This document shows, piece by piece, positions 56,962 to 64,000 of a stretch of DNA of 64,000 bases; positions within the stretch are counted from its first letter, which is position 1; every line of letters starts with the position of its first letter. The stretch spans positions 122,466-186,465 of the IMG/VR virus record IMGVR_UViG_3300042691_041718; one strand, written 5' to 3'. A program made the position numbers and the translations under genes. Under the pieces are notes generated by a model. The model was not told the DNA's origin. It worked only from the letters and a program-made list of their open reading frames with translations, and made no database searches. Origin of the DNA: a virus.

Positions 56962-57875
56962 ACGTTTTCTAATTCTTTTTTATGTTCAACTTCTAATAGT
57001 GTAGTGTCAAAGTTAAGTGCTTTTAATATTTGTTGTTTATCAAACATCACACCAGGTGGTGTAGCTAATTGAATAGGATCACCTGATATATCATAAGCTT
57101 CATATAAAGAATTTTTTAAACTAGCAGCTTGAAATTTAGAAGAGATATTTGTGTGTATTTTATACCCAAATACTTTTGGTGAATTACAACTCCAAAGTAC
57201 AACAGATGGTAGATTTAAAGAAGCTGCCGCATGTTGTAAATAAGAATCAATTAATAATCTCTTATCAGATTGAAGAAGTGCTAAAGCTAATTGTCTAATA
57301 CTTAATGATAAATATTCACAATTTTTAAGAGCAATTTGATCTTCTCTTCTTACTTGAATAACTCTATAATATTTAGATGCCTCATCAACAATATCTTGTG
57401 CTAAAACTGGTGGAATATCTCTCGCCCAAGAGTACTTATGTTGTTGATTAACAGCTCCACCAAAAGCATTGATTAAGAATATTGGTTTATCTTTATTGAT
57501 AAGTGTTTGAACAAACTCAGCTTCTAATTGTGTAAAGTAAAGTTCTGGTTGTTCTCCATCCCATTCAATACCATACATATCACACCAGATTTGAGAAAGA
57601 TGTTTTTTTCGGTAAATATAATCACTTTCTCTATAAGGATCATGTGACATAACAATAGTGTCTTTATTTTCAATATACTCTTGGTAAAAATATTGAGTTT
57701 GACCAAATTGATATGCTCTATGAACTCTTGGGTTTAATTCAAAAATATCTGGATAAGCAGTTAAAACGATTATCTTTCTATTTTTATACTTTTTTTGAAT
57801 TGCTCTAATAACAGCTGTAGCAATTACATTTTTTCCAATACCACCTTCAATATGAAGTACAACGTATTTATCCAT
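56958..57875 (-). CDS. GT9-family (heptosyltransferase-like) glycosyltransferase
   Basis: A 305-residue protein. MDKYVVLHIEGGIGKNVIAT gives the N-terminal GGIGK nucleotide-sugar-side loop, and YKNRKIIVLTAYPDIF the second strand. The C-terminal half has FLINAFGGAVNQQHKYSWAR, then LLIDSYLQHAAASLNLPSVV and LWSCNSPKVFGY, matching the conserved D-S-x-x-x-H-x-A-A element of GT9 LPS heptosyltransferases and related phage and bacterial proteins. It overlaps the FkbM fusion gene by one base. Target acceptor unknown. Confidence 0.8.
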   Translation of the reverse strand: MDKYVVLHIEGGIGKNVIATAVIRAIQKKYKNRKIIVLTAYPDIFELNPRVHRAYQFGQTQYFYQEYIENKDTIVMSHDPYRESDYIYRKKHLSQIWCDMYGIEWDGEQPELYFTQLEAEFVQTLINKDKPIFLINAFGGAVNQQHKYSWARDIPPVLAQDIVDEASKYYRVIQVRREDQIALKNCEYLSLSIRQLALALLQSDKRLLIDSYLQHAAASLNLPSVVLWSCNSPKVFGYKIHTNISSKFQAASLKNSLYEAYDISGDPIQLATPPGVMFDKQQILKALNFDTTLLEVEHKKELENV

Positions 57876-59404
57876 TATAACAAATTATTTTTTATGAAAA
57901 GAACATTATCTTGTATATGAGCTCCTGTTTCTGGATGATTTATAGATTCAATAATAGAAACTTTAGTAAATCCTATATTATTCATGTATTCGATAACTTC
58001 TTCTGACAATGGAGAACCATCATTATATTGAGAATATGAAACTTCCATAATGATTCCCTTAGCTAAATTAACCAAATCTTTACCACCTTTTAAAATATCT
58101 AATTCAGAACCTTGTGTATCAATTTTAATTAAATCAAATGATTTATTTTCAAATAATGAGTCCAATGTTTTTGTTTGTTTTTTAACTGATAAAGAATTAT
58201 TATAATACTGAGTATTTTCTTTATAGATTGAATTACCAGTTGCGTATGGATCATCAGTTCTCATCCAAAAGTCAACTTCTTTAACATCATCACTTAAAAG
58301 TACAATTGAATAATCTTCACCAAACTCTTTTATTTTACTTTCACACATTGGATTACCTTCTACTAAATGATATTTAGCTTCAGGATAAATACTTTTACAA
58401 TTTAAATAAAATTGCCCAACGTTAGCACCAATATCAAGTATAGATTGTGGTGTAAAATAATTAGAAATTTGTTTCAGTGAATTATCATTTTGTTCTTTCC
58501 AACCAATTGATTTGAAAAAGTTATTCCAATCTTTAATTCTTGTTTCCCAACTCCAGTTTTTAGAATAAACTTCTTGTTGAGTTTTTAGGTGTTCTACTAA
58601 ATCACCAGATTTCATTTTTTCAATCTCTTCTGCTAAAACTTTAGCAAAAAATTGACCGTGTTGTTCTCTATCTTCAATATAAGAGTACATTCTAGCCCAA
58701 CCTTCACAAGTTTCTGGAAGAGCACCAATTGATGATGTAACAACTCTTAAACCAGTTGCTAAAGCTTCAATAACAGCAACACAAGAAGTTTCTTCAAATG
58801 TTGACGGATAAGCTAGAATGTCAAATTCCGGTAATTCTTTTCTTAATTCATCATTCGGTATAGACCCTCTATAAACTACATTTGGCAATCTTTTACACCA
58901 ATCATAAAGAAATTCATACTGATTATCATTTTTAGAAAAATCAGTACCATAAATTTTACAAGAAGAAAAAACGTGTAATTCACAATCTTGTGGATTTAAG
59001 ATCTCCCACGCTAAAAGCAAAACATCTAATCCTCTCCAAGGTGTTGATGTATAACAAATTTTTAATTTTTCTTTTTTTGTTATTTTTTTTGGAAAAACAC
59101 CTAAGTGTGCATTTTTTAAGACATGAGTTTTTTGACCAGGAACTTTGAAAATTTTTCTAAATTGTTCTGCTTGCCAATTACTCACAAAAATAAAATTATT
59201 AATTAAATTAATATTTTGTTCATGTTGAAGAAATTGAACAGCTTCTTGGTCATAAGAAAGCTGATTCCAGTAAACCATATGTTTACTGGGATCAGCATTT
59301 GGAACATAATTAAATATGCTTATTTTATCTAATAATTCTTTGGGTACTCTTGATATCAACTCATTATACATCAATTCTGTACCACCTAATGGTTTCTCAA
59401 ACAT
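57875..59404 (-). CDS. Fusion of a GT4-like glycosyltransferase and an FkbM methyltransferase
   Basis: A 509-residue protein with two enzymes in one chain. Residues 1-310 look like a GT-B/GT4 glycosyltransferase: FEKPLGGTELMYNEL, LKICYTSTPWRGLDVLLLAW, FDILAYPSTFEETSCVAVIE and ALATGLRVVTSSIG. From about residue 320 a class I SAM methyltransferase of the FkbM kind begins: QSILDIGANVGQFYL (SAM-binding), AKYHLVEGNP, TKTLDSLFENKSFDLIKID and GSELDILKGG. Such fusions occur in glycan clusters and would add and then O-methylate a sugar. The N-terminus starts at the GGTEL element directly, so it is short compared with free GT4 enzymes (about 370). It lies 33 nt after the 83-residue gene. Confidence 0.85.
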   Translation of the reverse strand: MFEKPLGGTELMYNELISRVPKELLDKISIFNYVPNADPSKHMVYWNQLSYDQEAVQFLQHEQNINLINNFIFVSNWQAEQFRKIFKVPGQKTHVLKNAHLGVFPKKITKKEKLKICYTSTPWRGLDVLLLAWEILNPQDCELHVFSSCKIYGTDFSKNDNQYEFLYDWCKRLPNVVYRGSIPNDELRKELPEFDILAYPSTFEETSCVAVIEALATGLRVVTSSIGALPETCEGWARMYSYIEDREQHGQFFAKVLAEEIEKMKSGDLVEHLKTQQEVYSKNWSWETRIKDWNNFFKSIGWKEQNDNSLKQISNYFTPQSILDIGANVGQFYLNCKSIYPEAKYHLVEGNPMCESKIKEFGEDYSIVLLSDDVKEVDFWMRTDDPYATGNSIYKENTQYYNNSLSVKKQTKTLDSLFENKSFDLIKIDTQGSELDILKGGKDLVNLAKGIIMEVSYSQYNDGSPLSEEVIEYMNNIGFTKVSIIESINHPETGAHIQDNVLFIKNNLL

Positions 59405-59437
59405 ATTACTTATATGTTGAGTAGTTTAAAATGTTTA

Positions 59438-59689
59438 TTAAACTGAAGCTGTTAATCCCAAAGTAGTTAAAACTAAGTTATTGATATAAGTATCATCAGT
59501 TCCCCAAGATGCGTAATCATCACCAGAAACTTCAACAAACTCAATACTAATTAATTTTGAACTCGCATCCAATAATTTAACAGGAAATCTAACTGATTGA
59601 CCTAATTGAATATTTCCTTCTAAAATTTCAACTTGTGAAATTGTTTGAGTAGTTACTACTTCTTTGTTTTGTACATTAATAATTGACAT
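59438..59689 (-). CDS. Small fibre-associated protein
   Basis: An 83-residue beta-type protein, MSIINVQNKEVVTTQTISQV onward, with strands in EILEGNIQLGQSVRFPVKLL and EFVEVSGDDYASWGTDDTY. It follows the 1211-residue fibre gene after 26 nt and precedes the glycosylation genes, like the tiny proteins that accompany the other adhesin genes. A candidate fibre-assembly or decoration protein; no family recognised. Confidence 0.68.
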   Translation of the reverse strand: MSIINVQNKEVVTTQTISQVEILEGNIQLGQSVRFPVKLLDASSKLISIEFVEVSGDDYASWGTDDTYINNLVLTTLGLTASV

Positions 59690-59715
59690 AATTTATTTTT
59701 ATTTTTTTTTATTTA

Positions 59716-62700
59716 TTAAACTGCATAATAAGGTATCTTATAGTTAGTACCATTTATATTTGTACATATGTAACCAGCAATCGCACCAGCCGAAACAGCT
59801 GTGGCTAATGGATAAAGTGATGAACCTAAAGCTAATTGACCATCTACACTTGGTTGAGCTCTCATACCAATTGCAATAGCACATGAGTAATTACCACTGA
59901 TACCAGCACACGTACCAATAAATGTATTAAACCTACCCGTTGTTTGATTTAGACCAGTACATTCACCAATAAATATGTTGTTACCACCGGTTGTATTATA
60001 GTAACCAGCCGCTCTACCCAAGAATGTGTTGTTTGCTCCAGTTGTATTACAATAACCAGCTGCATATCCAACAAATGTGTGAGCACAAGAGAATAAATTA
60101 TTTTTACCAGCTTCACCACCAACAAATGTATTAAAATTAGCATCATTACAATTACAATATCCGGCATTGTTTCCAATAAATACGTTTCCACGACCACTTG
60201 TATTATTATAACCAGAACTATTACCAATAAATGTATTACCTACACCAGTTGTGTTGGATAAACCAGAAAAAGCACCAACAAATGTGTTACCGGTTGTTGT
60301 ATTTGCTCTACCAGCAGCATATCCTACAAATGTATTATTACATCCGTCTGTATTAACACAACCAGTATTAACACCTACAAATGTATTATAATCACCAGTT
60401 TCACTAACAAAACCAGAGCAATATCCGATAAATGTATTATAAATACCACTTGTATTACCATAACCAGATGATTCACCAATAAATGTATTACCTTGACCCG
60501 AAACATTTGATGCACCCGATGCCCAACCTATATATGTGTTTGATATACCAGTTGTATTTTGCCATCCAGCATAAACACCAAAGAATGAGTTATAATTTCC
60601 AATTGTGTTATACTGTCCTGCTTGTACACCAACAATAGTATTTTCAAAACCAGTGGTATTTTCAAAACCAGCATTAGTACCTAAGAATGTATTTAATCTA
60701 CCTGATGTATTTGAATAACCAGTACCAGAACCAATGAATGTATTTAATTCACCAGTTGTATTAACTGGACCTGTACAAGATCCTACAAATGTGTTATCAG
60801 TACCACAACCACCATTATTTATCGCTGACTTACCAGAATGATATCCAATAAACGTATTATCAAGTCCATTAGCACAACATCCTGCACAAGTACCTATAAA
60901 TGTATTTCTTCGACCAGTAGTATTACAATAACCAGCATCTGCTCCAATAAAAGTATTACATTCACCAGAAACATTATAGTAACCACTCGATTTACCAACA
61001 AATGTATTTTCATGTCCAGTTGTATTACTGAAACCCGCTTGATTACCAACAAATGTATTATTTGAACCAGTTACGTTAGTAGAACCACTAAGATTACCAA
61101 TGAATGTATTATTTGAACCTGATGTGTTGGAAGATCCGGAGCAAAATCCAACGAATGTATTGGTACTAGTTTTGTTATTATAACCAGAGCAAACACCAAT
61201 AAATGTATTTTGAGACGATTGGGTTCCACTGAAACCGGATAATTTTCCAATATATACATTACTAAAACCAATATTATTATCATAACCAGAGCAATTACCT
61301 ATAAATATATTATCAGAACCAGATGTAAAATACCCAGCTCTAACACCCATTGATATCGTATTTGACGCACCATTACTAGAAAAACCGGATAATGTACCAA
61401 TATAGATATTTTCGCTAGTTGTTGTATTACTATAACCAGCACCTTGACCAATATAAGTATTACAAATTCCGACCGTATTAGAAACTCCAGCGTTAACGCC
61501 AATAAATGTATTTCTTTCACCTGCTGTGTTACTACCACCAGTACAGTGTCCTATAAATACATTAGCAATCCCGGTTAAATTACACATACCTGATTGATAT
61601 CCAATGAAAGTGTTGAAAGATCCTGTTGTGTTTTCACTCCCAGATTTATAACCGATAAATGAATTAGAAGATCCAATTGTATTTTTATTACCCGATAGAT
61701 ATCCAATAAATGTATTACTGTTTATAATATTGGAATATCCTGAACAAAAACCTATAAATGTATTAAATGATGATTGTGTTCCCGAATAACCAGATCTAAA
61801 TCCCAAATATGTATTATCACAGGAATAAAAACTTAAAAAACCAGATTGATGACCAAATATCACGTTGCATTTTTGTGAATTTGTTGCATTCTGTGAATTA
61901 GGATTTGGGTTAAAAGATCCACCGGTTTGATATCCTACAAATGTATTTAGACATGAATACTTATTACCACCCCCACTATAAGCACCTATAAATAAATTTG
62001 TTGATGATACACCAGTACAAGCACCTGAACAAAATCCAATCATGACACTTGAAAATCCATATGAATCTGAGTATCCAGCAAAAGATCCAATATATGTATT
62101 TTGACCAATACCATATGATATAGATCCACCAGACGCTGCACCTAGTGATGTGTTGTAAGAACTAGTGGCGTTTATTAACCCCCCACCTCCACCAGAAATA
62201 TATCCAACTAAAGTATTGAATTGACCTTGTAATTCAGCACCAGTAAAAGCACCAATATAAGTGTTAGCTATTTGTACTGTGTTGCAATTAGCTGAGTAAT
62301 TACCTATAAATGTGTTATAACTACCAGTTGTGTTACTACAACCAGAATTACTACCAATGAATAAGTTATTATCACCAAAGGTATTACTACAACCTGACTT
62401 AGTACCAATAAATATATTTTCAAAACCGGTTATATTATTAGAACCAGATAGAGATCCGATGAATATATTACTAAATCCGGTTGTGTTACCACAACCAGAT
62501 TGATGTCCTATAAATGTATTATCCAATCCGGTTGTGTTTATTGGACTACTATTGTTTATAAGAATTGAACCCCTAGTCGAATCCATCAATCCAAATTGAC
62601 CCAATCCACCTAAACCATTATTAATCTGTATTTGATTTTGAACACCGGCTACTAATAAGGAGGTTCCTGAAGTACCAGAAGTACCTTTAACTCCAGATGT

Positions 62701-63351
62701 TCCGGATGTTCCTTGGCTACCAGATGTACCGGAAAATTGTATAGATATAGAACATAAGTATGATGAGTTTAAATTCCAATTACCGGATATAACACTAACA
62801 CCAAAATCCCAATAAGATCCAACATCAGTTTTTGATGTTACATATAATATCCCAAAGTTTGTTGTTGAGTTATCATTACCTCTTATAATTATATAATCGC
62901 CTACACCTATACCAAATAAATAAGATGTTTGTATAACAGATAAATTATCAATCTCATTTATATAAATATTAGTAACATTTGAGAATGATGATGTTCTTAT
63001 TAGTTTAAAATTACTAACACCTGGATCAGCCATTGTACCAGATGAAATAAAGTTATAAAGAAGACCGGAAGAAGGCCCTTGTGATCCGGATGTACCGGAT
63101 GTACCACGAGTACCGGATGTACCTTGAATACCGGATGTACCGGATGTACCACGAGTACCGGATGTACCTTGAATACCGGATGTACCGGATGTACCACGAG
63201 TACCGGATGTACCGGATGTACCCGTACCTGATATATCAGTTCTATATTTTAGAACACCATCAGCACCATATATTAATATTCGGTTATCTGTTGCTGTTTC
63301 GGAAGCTGTACCAAGCGCTAGACCTTTTCTAGCAAAGAATTCATTACCCAT
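59716..63351 (-). CDS. Giant fibre with collagen-like and beta-roll (YadA-head-like) repeats
   Basis: A 1211-residue protein with four parts. Residues 1-40 start MGNEFFARKGLALGTASETA and hold a structured attachment region. Residues about 45-95 and 200-235 are collagen-like, built of GTSG, GIQG and GTRG triplets. About 250-1160 hold some fifty units of 16-22 residues of the type NTFIGxxSGxxNTTG, the same alternation as the left-handed beta-roll of YadA-type trimeric adhesins. The end (GQLALGSSLYPLATA, then IAGYICTNINGTNYKIPYYAV) is a usual phage fibre terminus and may fold or chaperone the trimer. Likely a very long trimeric receptor-binding fibre. The Asn/Ser/Thr-rich surface beside glycosyltransferases suggests glycosylation. 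Confidence 0.85.
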   Translation of the reverse strand: MGNEFFARKGLALGTASETATDNRILIYGADGVLKYRTDISGTGTSGTSGTRGTSGTSGIQGTSGTRGTSGTSGIQGTSGTRGTSGTSGSQGPSSGLLYNFISSGTMADPGVSNFKLIRTSSFSNVTNIYINEIDNLSVIQTSYLFGIGVGDYIIIRGNDNSTTNFGILYVTSKTDVGSYWDFGVSVISGNWNLNSSYLCSISIQFSGTSGSQGTSGTSGVKGTSGTSGTSLLVAGVQNQIQINNGLGGLGQFGLMDSTRGSILINNSSPINTTGLDNTFIGHQSGCGNTTGFSNIFIGSLSGSNNITGFENIFIGTKSGCSNTFGDNNLFIGSNSGCSNTTGSYNTFIGNYSANCNTVQIANTYIGAFTGAELQGQFNTLVGYISGGGGGLINATSSYNTSLGAASGGSISYGIGQNTYIGSFAGYSDSYGFSSVMIGFCSGACTGVSSTNLFIGAYSGGGNKYSCLNTFVGYQTGGSFNPNPNSQNATNSQKCNVIFGHQSGFLSFYSCDNTYLGFRSGYSGTQSSFNTFIGFCSGYSNIINSNTFIGYLSGNKNTIGSSNSFIGYKSGSENTTGSFNTFIGYQSGMCNLTGIANVFIGHCTGGSNTAGERNTFIGVNAGVSNTVGICNTYIGQGAGYSNTTTSENIYIGTLSGFSSNGASNTISMGVRAGYFTSGSDNIFIGNCSGYDNNIGFSNVYIGKLSGFSGTQSSQNTFIGVCSGYNNKTSTNTFVGFCSGSSNTSGSNNTFIGNLSGSTNVTGSNNTFVGNQAGFSNTTGHENTFVGKSSGYYNVSGECNTFIGADAGYCNTTGRRNTFIGTCAGCCANGLDNTFIGYHSGKSAINNGGCGTDNTFVGSCTGPVNTTGELNTFIGSGTGYSNTSGRLNTFLGTNAGFENTTGFENTIVGVQAGQYNTIGNYNSFFGVYAGWQNTTGISNTYIGWASGASNVSGQGNTFIGESSGYGNTSGIYNTFIGYCSGFVSETGDYNTFVGVNTGCVNTDGCNNTFVGYAAGRANTTTGNTFVGAFSGLSNTTGVGNTFIGNSSGYNNTSGRGNVFIGNNAGYCNCNDANFNTFVGGEAGKNNLFSCAHTFVGYAAGYCNTTGANNTFLGRAAGYYNTTGGNNIFIGECTGLNQTTGRFNTFIGTCAGISGNYSCAIAIGMRAQPSVDGQLALGSSLYPLATAVSAGAIAGYICTNINGTNYKIPYYAV
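63075..63225. repeat. 45-bp tandem repeat in the collagen-like region
   Basis: About three copies of a 45-bp unit encode GTSGTSGIQGTSGTR. It is coding, in frame and flanked by the fibre gene, so it is a protein minisatellite and not a CRISPR. Copy number can change by slippage. Confidence 0.8.
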
Positions 63352-63389
63352 TTACAATAACTCAATTTTTTCACTTTCCAAAATAAGTT

Positions 63390-63404
63390 AAAGTATATAT
63401 TAAA
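63390..63404 (-). promoter_or_regulatory. 15-bp TTTAATATATACTTT element before the 1211-residue fibre gene
   Basis: An exact minus-strand copy about 39 nt before the ATG at 63351. It is identical to copies at 25151-25165 and 55298-55312, and lies where a promoter of this fibre gene would be expected. Confidence 0.55.
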
Positions 63405-63432
63405 TTCATAAACTTCTTTTATTCCAAAATGT

Positions 63433-64000
63433 TTAAATTGCTCTAATTATTGTTCTAATTTCCCAATTTGTCAATGATGAAATTCCTTGTAAAACTGCAT
63501 TTGGTGTTGATAATACAGCTGAGAATGTAAAAGCATTTACACCAGTTGTGGTATTACCTATATCCATAGTTGATGTTTCGGTGAATTGAATACTACTTCC
63601 TGTCCAAACCGCTACTATATTACCCGCTCTTAAATTAGTTCCATTTTTAATATAATATTCATAAAACATACTAGTATATGATGCTGTTGCGACAGAAAAG
63701 ATATTTGTAGTACCAACTCCTATAACAGTTCCTTTAGTAGCATATAAAGATGGTGTTAGACCTATTATAATTGTATCATTACCAGCTTGGAAAAAATTAC
63801 CACTTGCATTACCAACCGTGAATGTAGTTCCGTCATATTTTAAATACTGTTCTACTGTAGCATTTGGTTGAGTACCATTTAATGTAATAATACCATTATC
63901 GGTAGATCCAGTCAATAATAATAAACCACTTGTACCAGCAGATCCACCACCACTTGTACCGGATGTTCCACGTGTACCAGCAGATCCACCACCACTTGTA
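63433..64000 (-). CDS. Fibre protein with collagen-like repeats (partial, N-terminus off the right edge)
   Basis: A minus-strand open frame of 189 codons runs in from the right edge and stops at 63433. The visible N-terminal part is collagen-like (TSGGGSAGTRGTSGTSGGGS and so on). It leads to GLLLLTGSTDNGIITLNGTQ, a junction I know from other fibre proteins of phages from Bacteroidota, then a C-terminal beta domain of about 150 residues (YLKYDGTTFTVGNASGNFF; SLTNWEIRTIIRAI at the end). An internal TTG at 63915 might look like a start, but the frame and the repeats continue through it. It is followed by the 1211-residue fibre gene after 81 nt. Most of the protein lies outside the window. Confidence 0.82.
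   Translation of the reverse strand, partial: TSGGGSAGTRGTSGTSGGGSAGTSGLLLLTGSTDNGIITLNGTQPNATVEQYLKYDGTTFTVGNASGNFFQAGNDTIIIGLTPSLYATKGTVIGVGTTNIFSVATASYTSMFYEYYIKNGTNLRAGNIVAVWTGSSIQFTETSTMDIGNTTTGVNAFTFSAVLSTPNAVLQGISSLTNWEIRTIIRAI

Noticed and set aside
59949-61538. Several short frames inside the giant fibre gene
   Set aside because: They are alternate-frame readings of the NTFIGxxSG repeats with Leu/Val/Ile-rich low-complexity sequence.
63075-63225. Regular repeats that could suggest a CRISPR array
   Set aside because: The repeats are in frame, code for collagen-like GTSG units and have no unique spacers of constant length.
1-64000. tRNA and tmRNA genes
   Set aside because: I looked for cloverleaf-like GTTCGA arms and CCA ends in the intergenic gaps and saw none convincing; TTCGA matches fall inside coding sequence. 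A covariance-model search would be decisive.

Overview
The window is a stretch of a large, very AT-rich double-stranded DNA phage genome, most likely a T4-type jumbo myovirus infecting a bacterium of the phylum Bacteroidota (Flavobacteriia-like). Phage identity rests on the tail-fibre and baseplate-sized structural genes, phage-type replication and nucleotide genes, six homing endonucleases and dense gene packing with 1-4 nt overlaps. The host guess rests on several TAnnTTTG promoter boxes (the Bacteroidota -7 consensus), A-rich leaders with almost no Shine-Dalgarno sequences, a secreted protein with a flavobacterial-style signal peptide, and families common in that phylum such as DUF2452. The standard code is used. 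I saw no tRNA, rRNA, tmRNA or CRISPR array, and no terminase, portal or major capsid gene.

Layout. 1-2.8 kb: a partial protein with a T4-like capsid-targeting N-terminus, a J-domain protein and a DUF2827-type protein. 2.8-19.6 kb (minus strand): an adhesin region with six paralogous receptor-binding proteins that share an N-terminal anchor peptide and carry LamG or arabinofuranosidase-like modules, four tiny proteins in two paralogous pairs, a long repetitive coiled-coil fibre and a smaller fibre-associated protein. 19.7-21.4 kb: two plus-strand structural-type genes. 21.4-24.3 kb (minus): an unusual operon of a ribbon-helix-helix protein, an M16 metallopeptidase, a secreted Tyr/Trp-rich protein, a membrane-anchored c-type cytochrome and a D12 adenine methyltransferase. 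24.3-31.7 kb: primase, dNMP-kinase-like protein, small conserved proteins and three homing endonucleases. 31.7-33.3 kb: a ribosomal-protein-S1-like protein and a UVR-motif protein. 33.3-42.4 kb: four large or coupled structural genes, probably baseplate or tail. 42.4-55.9 kb: DNA ligase, an ECF-type sigma factor, a nucleotidyltransferase-like protein, thioredoxin, SmpB, YqeY and three more homing endonucleases. 55.9-64 kb (minus): a small membrane protein, three glycosylation genes, and two collagen-like or beta-roll fibre genes, the last running off the right edge.

How the parts may fit together. The adhesin array and glycosyltransferases point to elaborate, recombining and possibly sugar-decorated virion appendages. 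S1, SmpB and YqeY form a scattered set of translation functions, matched by start regions that look nearly leaderless (TATATTTG 3-9 nt before ATG). The sigma factor and a repeated 15-bp element (TTTAATATATACTTT) upstream of structural genes suggest a phage-controlled promoter class. The cytochrome c / Tyr-Trp-rich / M16 peptidase operon is the best candidate for an undescribed envelope-directed system.
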